A DNA stretch of 64,000 nucleotides, taken from the NCBI GenBank assembly GCA_949987705.1, contig OX465281.1, positions 87,882,543 to 87,946,542 of the forward strand, read 5' to 3'. The stretch is from Thereva unica. Its lineage: Eukaryota > Arthropoda > Insecta > Diptera > Therevidae. Positions 13,762-24,934 of the stretch are shown piece after piece. How positions within the stretch are numbered: the stretch's first letter is position 1; every line of letters starts with the position of its first letter. The notes under the pieces are model-generated. The model made no database searches and was not told the origin of the DNA. It saw nothing but the letters and a program-made list of their open reading frames with translations. A program made the translations under genes and the position numbers.

Positions 13762-14700
13762 TACCATGCGTACCCTTTTTGTTAATCATCGAAATAATAT
13801 GGAATGCTATTTGACATCAACAGTGCTGGATTTGACTAACTTGTAAGGAATATGTCATATTTTTAGAAATAAATTACGATTACGAACTCGGCATTCGGTA
13901 TTTCAAAATTTTACTGTACATTTGTACTGTGAACTATATGTTTTTTATAGTACCTAACGCAATCTGATACCATAGTTGCGACTAACCACTTTAAATGAAT
14001 ACATTTTGTTAATCATCTAATGCCATCTGGCATCAACAGTTCGAGTAAACACTTTTCGACTAACTAGTAGCACCATCTCCTTTATTGAGCAATTGAAATA
14101 ACTTAGAGCGCCATCTGACAGAATAATTTTGAGTACCCACTTAAAAAAGACTGAAGGAGAAGAAAAAAGTTCGATTCGAAATGTAAAAAATGTAAAAATA
14201 AAGAAAACGAAGAATGATAGGAAAAAACTCACGGAATAATAAATTATTTATATTTTGGGTATCGGTTACAAATAAAAAATTACTTATATTGCTTATAAAA
14301 AGGTGATAAATCGCATAATTTTATAAAAAAAACACCTTGTTTTCTATGTTTAGGCGTAAATAAGGCATTAGCTGTTTGCCCTTACGAACTCGGCAAACTA
14401 CCGCTTGCCTTGATATAGCATAGTATATTTCATATGAAAAAAAAAAATATCTAAGAAAAACCGTTTTCTTTTAAAAGTTTTCATGTGTACGTACACTTTT
14501 TGCACTCACTGTATGTCTATTACATAACTTTTAATTTTAAGCAAATTTTTCGCAGTATTATTTTACAACTGATCCTATAGGATTTTCAAAGTATTCAATT
14601 CTAATTTAATTATTTGTGGTGATCTTTTTTAATACGCCTTGATTAAAAATGACTGATTTTCGATAACACTCCAAAGTTTTTGTTACTGAATTTATCGAGC
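13762..14700. other. AT-rich spacer with degenerate GCCATCTG-type repeats
   Basis: This is non-coding AT-rich DNA. A loosely repeated motif (GTTAATCATC, GCCATCTGRCA, CATCAACAGT, CGACTAAC) recurs near 13,777-13,845, 14,005-14,060 and 14,110-14,130, and TACGAACTCGGC occurs at about 13,878 and 14,382. This looks like an old diverged tandem repeat. The last part may include the 3' untranslated tail of the RTE-like LINE. No gene is seen. Confidence 0.5.
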
Positions 14701-14743
14701 TGTGTAGAAGCTTACCGTCCGTTATTCTTGTTCTTCGATGGCT

Positions 14744-16750
14744 CTACAGCCCAATTCGAGCCTTGGCCTCCATTAGCTTCTTCCTCCAGACGTCTCTCTG
14801 CTCCAAAGCTTGTCTCCAGTTTTTTGTGTTGAGTAGTTTTGCTGCATCGACCTTAACATTATCTGCCCACCTTAACCGTGGTTTGCCAACTAGTCTTTTG
14901 CCATCTGGTAATAGATACAGGGCTTTTATTGGTATCCTTGAGTCATCCATTCTTTGGACATGGCCGGCCCAACGTAAACGTAGCAGTTTGGCATGGGTCG
15001 AAAGTTTACATTCTTTGAATAAGTCGTACAATTCGTGATTTCTCCATGCATTGTCTTCATTGATTGGGCCATATATCTTTCGGAGAATTTTCCTCTCAAA
15101 TATATCCAATTTTTCTGCGGATTTCTGTGAGATACTCCCTACTTCACATCCAAGCGGCAGTAGATACGTAGTATGATATTTTTGTAGATTCTTATTTTGG
15201 TTTTTCTGTGGATGACTCTGGATTTCATTACTGACAGTAGTGAGAGGTATGTTCTGTTCGCGGCGTTTATTCTTCTTTGAACGTCTATCGTTTCATCGTT
15301 GTCTTCGCTGACTGTGGACCCCAGATAGTTAAATTGGTTTACCCGTTCAACGTTATATTCCCACCAGGTGGTATTGCAGTTTCTTCTTCTTCTTTCCACC
15401 CTTGTCTGAATTAGAATCTTACTCTTCTCTGCGTTTATTTGCAGCCCTATATGTTTTGCTCCATCTTCTAATTCTGTGAATGTTTCTCTAGGATATGACA
15501 GTGATCTTGCAAGGTAGTTTATATCGTCCGAATATCCTGCCAACTGTTTGGATTTGTTAAGCAGGGTTGAGTTCGCATCAATGTTAACATTGCGAATTAC
15601 TCCTTCTAGACAGAGATTAAATAGCATGGGTGCCAGCCCATCGCCCTGCTTTAAGCCTTGCTTGACTGGGAAGGACTCCGTCAATTCTCCTTGTATTCTG
15701 ACTGCACATCTTGTATTTTCCATTGTCATTTTTGCTAATTTTATTATCTTTAGGGGGATGTTTTGGTCCAGCATTGTTGCATACATTTGCTCCCTGTCGA
15801 TGGTGTCGTATGCTTGTTTATAGTCGATGAAAAGTTGATACACGTCAATGTTGTATTCCCAGCATTTTCGGAGGATTTGCCTTATTGTAAAAAGTTGATC
15901 CATTGTTGACCTATTTCTTCTGAATCCTTGGTATTCACTTATTGCAGCTTCTGCGTAAGGTTCCAATCTGGCCTTAATTATATTGGTCATTATTTTATAT
16001 ACTGTGCTTAAAAGAGATATGCCTTTATAGTTTCCACAGTTGAATCTGTCCCCTTTCTTGTGTATTAGGCAGATAGTGCTTTGCTCCCATTCTTCAGGCA
16101 TTTTTTCATTCCTCCATATGCAGCATAATAATTCGTGTATAGCTGCTGAGAGCAATTCGCCTCCTTGTTTGATCAACTCTGCTGGGATGTTATCAATTCT
16201 TGGAGATTTACTGGTTTTAATGATCGTATGGCACTTTGTACTTCTTCCAGAGTGGGTACATTTGTTTCTCTGGTGTCATCGTTATGTTGTAGACGGGGTT
16301 CTGGTACATGTCTGATGCTCTCGTTTGCGTTCAGCAGCCCGTTAAAAAATTCCTTCCATCTTTTCATTACATCTTCGCTGCCTGTCACTATGTGCCTTCT
16401 TTTGTTCTACATATACCGGAGGAGGGCTTGAAGACTTTCTTGAAGAAGTTAACTTCCATGTATGCTTCCCGTGTTTTGTTTTGGGCAAAGTTTTCCTCTG
16501 CTCTCAGTATGTGATTGTTGAGGAATTGCCTTTTCTTCTTGTTTCCTCGTATTTCAATTTCTTACTCGTCGGTTTCTCTATGTACATTTTCCTATTTTTA
16601 TTTCTGGCCTCTATAGCTGCTTTGCATTCCTCTTCGTACCAGTCACTAGCTTCGGCTGTGCTTTTGTATCCTACGGTTTTCTTCGTGACATTTGTCAGTA
16701 CCGTCTTCAATCTTATCTTGAGTAGACAGCCAACATCTGAATCTAGGCTT
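14744..16750 (-). pseudogene. Reverse transcriptase and C-terminal part of the RTE-like LINE
   Basis: Minus-strand fragments in different frames cover the connector (16,710-16,504), the start of RT (16,388-16,173), the RT core (16,176-15,139) and the C-terminal region (15,109-14,744). The RT core shows the fingers motif LIHKKGDR.NCGNYKGISLL, the palm Asp in LFIDYKQAYDTIDR, the KQGLKQGDGLAP segment, the catalytic box YSDD and the thumb NYLGSTVS. The C-terminal fragment has RLRWAGHVQRMDDSRIP and GKPRLRWADNV, typical of this LINE type. At least three frameshifts (near 15,120, 16,175 and 16,400-16,500) break the frame, so no full enzyme can be made. In life it would copy element RNA into nicked chromosomal DNA. 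Confidence 0.85.
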
Positions 16751-16803
16751 TAACTAGAAAGTGGTCCGATTCACAATTTGCACCGCTACAGGTTCTTTTT
16801 TTT

Positions 16804-17178
16804 GTGATACGATGAAGCTTAGGAGTCACCCTTTGTACTACTAGTCCGTCATGTCGTTCGAGTCATGGTGCAATGTATAGTAGTAAGCTTGATCTGAAGG
16901 ATAGAATAGAAAGGATAGGTTAGGGGTCTGGGGGGTGCATGAGTAGGTGTCGATGAACCTTGCGTTTGAACTCAGAGATGTTATATGAGCTCGGAAACAC
17001 CGACTGCGGAAGAGAGTTCCACAACCGAGTTGTTCTATTTATAAACGAACAGCTAAACCGACGTCATCCAATACTACCTTGATTGAACGGCTGGAAAGAA
17101 AGCTCTCAATCCAGTTCATAAGAACTGAGTCGATACCAATAGCTTGGAGTTTGGACAGCAGAGCGGGATGCCATACTC
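16804..17178 (-). repeat. 3' remnant of the outer CR1/jockey-like LINE, internally deleted
   Basis: This segment repeats the 3' end of the downstream copy (compare 16,804-17,060 with 17,192-17,450). It then jumps from the sequence matching about 17,446 to that matching about 18,281, losing roughly 0.83 kb of RT C-terminal coding. It ends at CCATACTCT, which in the intact copy is followed directly by GTCAAAGG, the sequence that reappears at 21,903. Confidence 0.8.
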
Positions 17179-17307
17179 TTTTTTTTTTTTTGTGGCAAGA
17201 TGAAGCTTAGGAGTCACCCTTTGTACTACTAGTCCGTCATGTCTTACAAGTCATGGTGCAGCGTATAGTAGTAAACTTGATCTGAAGGAAAGATGAGATA
17301 GGATAGG

Positions 17308-18945
17308 TTAGGGGTCTGGAGGGTGCATGAGTAGATGTCGATGAACCTTGCGTTTGAACTCTGAGATGTTATATGAGCTCGGAAACACCGACTGCGGAAG
17401 AGAGTTCCACAATCGAGTTGTTCTATTTATAAACGAACTGCTAAAACGTAATGTGCGTGAAGGGGAGGGCTGAAGGGTGAAGGGGTGAGCCGAGTTGGCT
17501 AGTCTTGTGTTGCGGGAGAAAAATTGCCGTGTGGGCAGGAGGTTTTTGATTTCAGTGGAGCAGTCGCTATGAAAATAGCGGTAAAACTTGCTGAGCGCTG
17601 CTACATTCCTACGGTGGCTTAGAGGATCAATGCAAAGAGTACTATCGCCAATGAGTTTGATGGCGCGGTTTTGCACTTTGTCTAGCCAAACCAAGGTGGT
17701 TGTGGGGGCGCCTGCCCAGATATACGAGTTGTATTCAAGGCGTGGTCGAATGTAGGACTTGTATATTGTAGCCAAGGCAGTTGGATGAAGGAGAAACTTG
17801 CATCTCTTAAGGAAGCCGAGGCATTGATACGCTTGTTTGGTGACTTGGAGTATGTGATTATTCCATCGTAAATCGTTGGATAGAGTCACTCCGAGGATGT
17901 TAAGATATGGGTCAGCTGTTATATTATCCTCGCCCACTGAAATGGAGGGAAGGTTGGTGCAGGTTTTGGTGGAGAATAGACAGTACTTGGTTTTGGTTTC
18001 ATTGAACTCGACGCGATTCTTACGGCCCCAATCAAGAATGAGTTTAATGTCCGCGTTAAGAGAGTTGGACATGAGTTCGCGTTCTAAGAGACAAGGTCTG
18101 GCACTTGCTTGTCCTGTGTTGTCGGAGGGGTATGAGTAACGCAAAGTACCGTCATCGGCAAAACTTTGAAGTGGATTGGAGGGGATTGAGAGCAGATCAT
18201 TAATGAATATAAGAAAGAGAGTAGGTGAGAGAATCGCCCCTTGAGGAACGCCGGCCGAAATGGAATGAGGGTTGGATTCGACGCCATCCAATACTACCTT
18301 GATTGAATAGCCAGAAAGAAAGCTCTCAATCCAGTTCCTTAGAACTGAGTCGATACCAATAGCTTGGAGTTTCGACAGCAGAGCGGGATGCCATACTCTG
18401 TCAAAGGCCTTGGAGATATCTAGAGCAACCAGACCAGACTCACCGAAGCCATGGATGCTTTGGTTGATGTGTTCAGTCAGGCATACAAGAAGGTCGCCAG
18501 TAGACCGTTTTGGTCTAAAGCCATACTGCCTGTCGTGAATAATTTGGTTAGATTCTAGATATTTCATCAACCGTCGATTGATTATTGTCTCCATAACTTT
18601 GGAGAGAACGGAAGTTAATGCTATTGGGCGGTAGTTTAAAGGGTCGCTGGCTTCACCTTTTTTGGGAATGGGCTGAACATGAGCTAGTTTCCAAGGGTTG
18701 GGATAAACTCCGGAGAAATATGACAAGGCAAAGAGTTTGCGCAGAGGTTTAGCCAAAGGTGAGGCACACTTTTTGAGTACCATATGGGGAATATTATCGG
18801 GGCCAGTGGATTTATTGACGTCAAGTTCTTTGAGACATTTATACACCTCTCGTGTCCTGAAGAAAATTCCGTCCATTGAATGAGCGTTGCGATCGAGGAC
18901 CGGTGGTGACGTATCAGCTTGAGGTAACGAAGAATTTGAGGCGAA
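17308..18945 (-). pseudogene. RT of the inner CR1/jockey-like LINE
   Basis: One open frame covers the whole RT: TGPDNIPHMVLKKCASPLAK, NYRPIALTSVLSKVMETI, RQYGFRPKRSTGDLL, ALDISKAFDRVWHPALLSK, GVPQGAILSPTLFLIFINDL and the catalytic SFADDGTL. The thumb follows, and the tail ends with RLWNSLPQSVFPSSYN, the characteristic end of CR1/jockey-group proteins. It is nearly intact from about residue 15 to the stop at 17,308. The N-terminus is lost because the copy is 5'-truncated and because hAT sequence replaces everything upstream of 18,946; the first eight or so residues of the open frame are read from hAT DNA. Without endonuclease it is inactive. Confidence 0.88.
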
Positions 18946-19324
18946 CAGGGCCGTCTTTAAGGCAGGGCACACCGGGCCCGGGCCCAGGGCCTCCTGCTAA
19001 AAGGGGGCCTCTTCGTAGAAAATCGTTAAGATTTTTATATTTTTTTTAAAAAAGGTTACTTTACTGTCAAAGCATAGTTTTTGAAGAAAAAGTCATAGAA
19101 AATGGGTCTTATTTGGATAAGTGCAAATTTTTCTCATTTTTGCAACAGAACATCAAATTCTTTCCGCTATAATGAAACTAAACCTCTGATATATACAGTA
19201 GTGCTGCAAAAATTCCCGATCCAATAAGCCCAAGATGAGTATCGTACTACAATTATTGTAGAAATTATAGCGATTTGTTTGAAAGTATTATTAAAAAATA
19301 ATAATTTAGTAGGTACAAAATATA

Positions 19325-20107
19325 AGGCCGTGACACAATGGCGACTTCGGCTTCGGCTTCGAAAGCGACGTTGAAACGCTGAAGCGCTGAATTAAGAATC
19401 GACGCCGAAGCCGAAGCCAAGTATAACACAATAACGGCATTCGTCTTCGTCTTGCAAATCGCGGAAAAATTGTTACATTAAATAAACTTTGTTAAATTAT
19501 AATGGAAAATAAACGGGAGGAAGTTATAAAATTACAACATATGTTTATTTCAAAAAAAAAAACAAAAAAATAGGCGATTCTGGTCAAGAGATTTCCATCT
19601 TGTTCTCAATCTCCCCTCTATAAGTTAAGTAAAATATAATAAATGAAATTTTCAATACTTATTTTCTGGAAATATTTCAAAGATTTCAATTCTGTTTTAT
19701 TAAAGTATGAAATAAATATAAACTACCTTAGGAATACCTAAAATTCCACTTATTTTTTCCATACGTGGTCTTTTTTCTGATTATTTTTATAATCTTTGCA
19801 CCCTTTTTTATATATGTATATGTACATGGATTTTCCTTTACTAACTCGATTAATTTTTCCTCAAAATCCATGTTAAACACGCGTTAAATTTAAATTACCG
19901 GACAGCCCACTTCGATTTTCCAAATAAATTTCAACCGACGCCGCTTCCAATATCAAATATCATTTGATTGAGGCTTCGGCTTCGAAATCGAATCCGAAGC
20001 CGAAGCTGCCATTGTGCTAATAAGTACTGCGACGCTTACATTTGATTTTGACAGGCATCGGCTTCGAAATCGAAGCCGAAGCCGAAGCCACCATTGTGTC
20101 ACGGCCT
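19325..20107. mobile_element. Inverted-repeat element with GGCTTC-rich ends, TA target
   Basis: The termini AGGCCGTGACACAATGG and CCATTGTGTCACGGCCT are perfect inverses and are flanked by TA on both sides (19,323-19,324; 20,108-20,109). The subterminal DNA consists of GGCTTC/GAAGCC hexamer repeats, and the right end carries this block twice (about 19,970-20,015 and 20,055-20,090). There is no coding capacity. The TA target would suit a Tc1/mariner- or ISL2EU-type mobiliser, but the superfamily is unsure. Confidence 0.75.
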
Positions 20108-20152
20108 TAATTGTTAATAATGGTGGGCGTAGGGTTTGATCCAAATAGGTAT

Positions 20153-20511
20153 GGGCTGTTTCACACGAGCCGACGGCCAACCAACAGAAATCGGCTGTTA
20201 TCGGCCATTCCCTTTTGAAACTCGACGAAAAGTCGCATGGGCTTTCACACGGGCCAATTTTTCCAACCAACTCTACGTCAAAACGCTTTAGCTTATTGTT
20301 GTTGTTTTGTCTTTTCTCTTTCTTTTCTTTTTCCCAAAGGAATAAAAAACAACAACAACCACACAGCTGTCAAAAAGTCGTATCGAAAATCGTGTGAGAA
20401 AGTTGAATGGAAAAATCTTCCCTCCCCATTGTCCTCTCTCACCCTCTTCTATACAAATGCCGTTTTCATACGATTTCTGTTGGTTGGCCGTCGGCTCGTG
20501 TGAAACAGCCC
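20153..20511. mobile_element. MITE with 41 bp perfect terminal inverted repeats
   Basis: The left end (20,153-20,193) starts GGGCTGTTTCACACGAGCCG and is the exact inverse of 20,471-20,511. It is flanked by TAT on both sides. The 359 bp interior contains an AACAAC/GTTGTTG inverted core (about 20,297-20,360), so the whole element could fold into a long hairpin. Small open frames inside are chance. The perfect TIRs suggest recent movement. Confidence 0.85.
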
Positions 20512-20556
20512 TATATAGTTGAGAAAATTCCTGATCTAAAAAGCCCAAGATCATTC

Positions 20557-20859
20557 GCCTCGATTCCCAGATCCGACGGCGCGGAAGTGAGTGCGGATTT
20601 GACACTTTGCGATTCTCAAATCCGCAGTCGCGGATTCAGTTAAATCAAAAATTCGGAGTGAAGACTCACACGATAATGAAATACCCGAAGTCGGATTATC
20701 TTAGGCGCATTTGTGGTTTCAAATCCGCAGAAAATTTGTTGCGGATCACACTTTTAAAGCGCGGAAAATGTCAAAGAGAGATTCGAGGTTGCGGATTTGC
20801 GAATCGCAAAGTCTCAAATCCGCACTCACTTCCGACCCGCCGGATCTGGGAATCGAGGC
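20557..20859. mobile_element. Inverted-repeat MITE with about 70 bp arms
   Basis: The arms start GCCTCGATTCCCAGATCCG at 20,557 and end with the inverse at 20,859. Both carry CGGAAGTGAGTGCGGATTTG and a TTTGCGATTC block. Internal copies of CAAATCCGCA add to the palindromic nature. The element sits inside a segment whose uninterrupted relative is seen at about 19,215-19,260 (CCAAGATGAGTATCGTACTAC), which marks it as an insertion. The target duplication is unclear, perhaps CATT. Confidence 0.75.
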
Positions 20860-21901
20860 CATTATCATACTACAATTATTTTAGCGGTTTGTTTGAAAGT
20901 GTTTTTAAAAAAATTCTTATTTAGTAACAAATGTAATGTTGAAAAGTGGGGGGGGGCGTACACTTCATTCAAAATATATAGTTTTTTCCCGGAAAATTCT
21001 TAAAATAACCCAAATTTTAAGATTTTCGCTGAAATGGAACACAAAAACATTTGGGACATTCCATGTCAAATCGGACAAAATTTTTCGACCCCCTCTCCGT
21101 TTTGGCTGAAAATTTTCAGGGACTTTGGGCAACTATTTAAGACTACAAATAAATTATTTTTTTGAATTTTATCAGCAATCTATTGACAATAAAAATTAAA
21201 TGCTGAAAAACATAAACATATTTTCGAATTCAATGTCAAAAGGTCAAAAAATAGTAAAAAAACTCAATTTCTCAAATATCCCATCACGAAAACGGACGTT
21301 TTTGGTGTAAAATGTTCGGGAGAAGTCACTCTAACACCTCGATCAAAAATATCGATGGGATCTTAAGAATTTCGAAAGTTATGAGTATTTGATTATAATC
21401 ATTAATTTTTTACGATATTTATTGAACCCTTTGACCTAGATTTTTTTCGAAACGTCATTAATTTTCACTAAAACTTGTATAAAGGGTTTTTTTTGGACGC
21501 TGATTACGAATCTGCGGTCGGATTTTCAAAAAAATGAACCTTTTTTCATGAAATGAATTTTGGTCCGCCATCTTGGCTGCCATTTTGAATGTAAAAAATT
21601 CTTACCGTTTAGAATAGTGAACGGAGAAAAAATTCAAGATGTACAAAAAGTGAAAATTCAGATAAGTACTTATTTTAAAAACAAAATCATAATGATCAAT
21701 GTTAGAGTGCTTTTTAAAAAATTTCAAGATATTACGTCTCCTTAAGTGGGCCTCCACTCTAAGTAGGCCCAGGGCCTTCAAGCAATGAAAGACGGCCCTG
21801 GAGGCGAACAGAGATGCCAGTAAATCGGCCTTGGATTTGCTTTCTGTTATCACCTCCTTTCCATTAATGAATGGAGGGGTTGAGGAAGAGGTAAAATTCT
21901 C

Positions 21902-23748
21902 TGTCAAAAGCCTTGGAAATATCTAGAGCAACCAGACCAGACTCACCGGAACTATGGATGCTTCGGTGTAGATGCTCGGTCAAACACACAAGAAGGTCGC
22001 CAGTAGATCTTTTCGGTCTAAAGCCGTACTGCCTGTCGTGTATGATTTGGTTAGATTCTAAATATTGCATCAGCTTTCTATTAATTATTGTCTCCATGAT
22101 TTTGGAGAAAACAGAAGTTATTGCTATTGGGCGGTAGTTTAAAGGGTCGCTGGCATCACCTTTTTTCGGAATGGGCTGAACATGAGCTAATTTCCAGGAG
22201 TTTGGATAAACTCCGGAGAAATATGATAAGGCAAAAAGTTTGCGCAGAGGTTTAGCCAAAGATGAGGCACATTTATTGAGTACGATAGGGGGAATATTAT
22301 CGGGGCCAGTGGATTTGTTGACGTCAAGCTCCTTGAGACATTTATACACCTCACGGGTCCTGAAGAAGATCCCGCCCATTGAATGGGCGATGCGATCGAG
22401 GACCGGTAGTGACGTATCAGATTCGGGCAGAGAAGAATTTGAGGCGAACAGAGATGCCAATAAATTGGCCTTGGATTTGCTTTCTGTTATCACCTCCTTT
22501 CCATTGATAAATGGAGGGGTTGAGGAAGAGGTAAAATTCTTCTTGATGGAAGTTACCAAGGCCCAGAAGTTTTTGCTGCCTGCATTTGCGTTGAGAATCT
22601 TGTTTCTTAATTTGTCGTCAAATGACGATTTAACCTTCCTGATGGTGGAATTACAGGAATTCCTTAATTTGATATACTCACGACGAAGGGACTCACTTGG
22701 GGAGTGTCTGTACGCTCTATAAGCGGCTTCTTTAGCTTTAATTGCGTCCATGCCTTCCTCATTAAACCATCTATTCGGCCTTGGCTTTGTAGATTTGATA
22801 GAATGAGGAATGAATAACCGCATTCCAGCCCGTATAATTTTGGTTATACATAGAGCGGCATAGCTCGCACTGGCATCCCGGAAACATAGATCCCAGTCCG
22901 TGGCTTGAAAAAAGCGAATTAGCCCCAACCAGTTGGCTTTCCCATAGTGCCAAACAGTTTTTTTAGGAACTGTGTTAGTAGGGGTAGATGAGTATGGGAA
23001 ATTAGCGCTGACTAGGCAATGGTCCGAGTTACCGAGAGGTGAGCCAACTTCGACGGAGTACCGTGATGGGTGTGATGTAAGAAACAGGTCAAGGAGATGG
23101 GCTCCGTGAACTTCAACGTCTGGGACACGCGTTTCCCGATTGACAATTTGGTGCAAATTATTAATATCTGCAAAAAGCTCAGCGTCTTTGCCAGAAACAC
23201 TGGTGCTATTTGAGTATTTCAGCCAATGTATATTATGTACGTTGAAATCACCCGCAACAATGATTTCACACTCCGGATGGGAAAGTAGAAATCCGGAGAT
23301 TCGTTCAGATATAGCATCGAAGGCTAACGTCGAGGCATCATTACTTATATTAGGACTTCTGTAGAGAAAACAGAAGAATATGACGTGGCTGCGAAGAATG
23401 ATTTTAATCCAGGTATAATTAAAGTCTGGAGTTGTACTATTATATTCTTTCTGAAAAGCCACGTCATTCCTAATGTATATGGCGACTCCCCTATCAGAGG
23501 TCAGAGAAGTTGTGCACTAAGGAATACCCAGCCACCTGAAATCGATCAGAATCGATATCGGTGACTTGAGTTTCACTTAGCGCGAGAACGGCCGGGGCAT
23601 GGGAGGTTAAATGGCACATTACGGGGGAAAAGTTCGCGAGGAGGCCCCGAATGTTACAAAAATGAAATGAAAATTTTTTGTTACGGAGCCTCTCCGGTGC
23701 AAGGTTCATGACCTCATTTGATGCTGTCTGCGTCGGCGATGCAACCAT
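21902..23748 (-). pseudogene. Endonuclease and N-terminal RT of the outer CR1/jockey-like LINE
   Basis: ORF2-like coding runs from Met at 23,748 (FHFCNIRGLLANFS, LALSETQV) and shifts frame near 23,500. It then continues from 23,462 through the endonuclease motifs VAGDFNVHNIHWL, LLDLFLTSHPSRY and LGNSDHCLVSANFP. A linker with WFNEEGMDAIKAKEAAYRAY and the RT N-terminus follow, with GPDNIPPIVLNKCASSL, PIPKKGDASDPLNYRPIA and FRPKRSTGDLLVCLTEH. Coding ends at ALDISKAFDR, where the self-inserted copy begins; the residues after DR come from the other copy. Apart from the frameshift near 23,500 the frame is clean, so this copy was fairly young when it was hit. Confidence 0.85.
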
Positions 23749-24178
23749 CGGGCTAACGGGAAGAGTCCTGTTGCAGTGTTATGCCTTCTTAAACAAGACA
23801 ATTCCCATCAGCTGACCGATATTGTTGCTGCGCCGACGATGGCAGGCAGAGAGTACGGGAAAGGAAGGAAGGAAAAAAAAAACTTACTTGCCGTCCGTTA
23901 GTAGTATTCGTCTAGTTTTTTTTGTCAGTGATTGTGATTTCACTTCATTTTTGTATCACTTCACGCGCACTTAGTTTTTTTTTTTTTAATTTATTATTGT
24001 TTAATGGTTTGTGTAGTTATTGTTATTGTTTATTTAGTTCGAGTGAAGATTTATTGTTATTGTTTATTTAGTTGAAATGGTTGATAAACTTGGCACCGGA
24101 TAATTGTGTTGGTTACGCTATGAAGGACTGGCGGCTGCAACCGTCCGCACTACATGCTAGCCCAGTCCAGACTCCAAC

Positions 24179-24934
24179 TCTTACTTGCAGGATACTGGAA
24201 GCTGCCCTTCTGTCTATGAGAATATGGTCTATTTGATTTCATTATCTTTCGCTGGGGGATTGCCATGTGTATTTGTGAATGTCCTTACTTGGGAAATATG
24301 TTGAGCTGACGATCATATTTTTACTCATTGCGAAATCGATAACACGTTGTCCGTTATCGTTTGATGTTTCGTGGAGACTTCTTTTCTAATAGTCAGTCTG
24401 TGGCAATTCTCTCTTCCAATTTTGGCATTGAGGTCTCCTATCACCATCTTGATGTTATTGGAAGGGGCCGTATCATATGCGCGCTCAAGCTAATAATAGA
24501 AAGTGTCCTTTGTCGTGTCCGCTTACTCCTCCGTCTCCGCATGTACGTTTATGATTGAAAGGGTAAAGAACTTCGTTTGGAGTCGTATTGAGCATAATCG
24601 TTCACTGATTGGCTTGAACTCTATCACATTATCTATAATTGATTTGTGTACTACGAAGCCTACCTACTCCTAAGTGATGTTCACTTCCGCAGCTGTAGAA
24701 TATCCTGTAGTTGCCAGTTGTCCCGTCTCCTATCCATCTGCTCACTTCGTCTAATAGTGACTTAACTGGTGCAGTTCTGTACATACTTCGCGTATTCCAT
24801 GTTCCGAAAATCATTTCCAGGTGCTGTTGCCGTAGTCGTTGCCGTTTTTCCCGTCCGTTCCGAGGCTTTGCTTCGGGTTTCTTAACTGATGTGTTTTTAC
24901 AGGGTCCGGTAGTTAGCTCAACGCCCAACCCCAC
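24179..24934 (-). pseudogene. AP-endonuclease domain of the RTE-like LINE
   Basis: The minus-strand translation starts with FGTWNTRSMYR, the usual first motif of the endonuclease/exonuclease/phosphatase fold in this family. It continues, with frameshifts, through LGVGFVVHKS, NVHAETEE, GDLNAKIG and QIDHILIDRR. The last motif, SDH, lies on the other side of the inserted LINE at about 16,770. The domain would nick target DNA. The ORF that starts at 24,934 stops at 24,629 and the remainder is out of frame. Confidence 0.75.

Larger units (their letters stand above)
18946..21800. mobile_element. Non-autonomous hAT element with 8 bp target duplication
   Basis: The ends are CAGGGCCGTCTTT (18,946) and its inverse AAAGACGGCCCTG (ends 21,800). 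The flanks are a perfect 8 bp duplication, GAGGCGAA, at 18,938-18,945 and 21,801-21,808, the hallmark of hAT insertion. Subterminal GGGCCC/GGCCCAGGGCCT blocks also repeat in inverted form. No transposase remnant is visible in 2.85 kb. The interior holds three further inverted-repeat elements (19,325, 20,153, 20,557) and two diverged copies of a segment starting near CCCAAGAT (about 19,220 and 20,540). The stretch 20,860-21,760 is AT-rich with nothing recognisable. Confidence 0.9.
17179..21898 (-). mobile_element. CR1/jockey-like LINE (inner copy), inserted into its own family
   Basis: The poly(A) is the 13 bp T run at 17,179-17,191. The copy is 5'-truncated within the linker upstream of RT (minus-strand NFTSSSTPPFING, ending at about 21,898). 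The flanks show CTCT at 17,176-17,179 and 21,899-21,902, compatible with a short target duplication. A hAT element (18,946-21,800) interrupts it. It differs from the outer copy by scattered substitutions (for example SGYSIKV, HGFGESG against HSSGESG), so it is a separate copy and not a simple local duplication. Confidence 0.8.
16796..24178 (-). mobile_element. CR1/jockey-like LINE (outer copy) inserted in the RTE endonuclease
   Basis: The 3' poly(A) is the T run at about 16,796-16,803 and the 5' end is at about 24,178, so the element is in the same orientation as its host. The 5' part (24,178-21,902) holds the leader, the endonuclease and the N-terminal half of RT, up to ISKAFDR. The 3' part (17,178-16,796) begins exactly at the next codons (VWHPALLSK) and carries the tail with an internal deletion. 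Between them lies a second, 5'-truncated copy of the same family. The 5' leader at 23,749-24,178 is rich in T runs and contains a duplicated TTATTGTTATTGTTTATTTAG motif. Confidence 0.8.

Noticed and set aside
14763..15038. Plus-strand open frames opposite the LINE RT (also 15,548-15,823, 16,040-16,753, 22,240-22,722)
   Set aside because: They are antisense shadows of the RT and endonuclease frames.
20215..20605. Several overlapping open frames of 60-105 codons
   Set aside because: They fall in a MITE with perfect inverted repeats and appear on both strands; no domain is seen.
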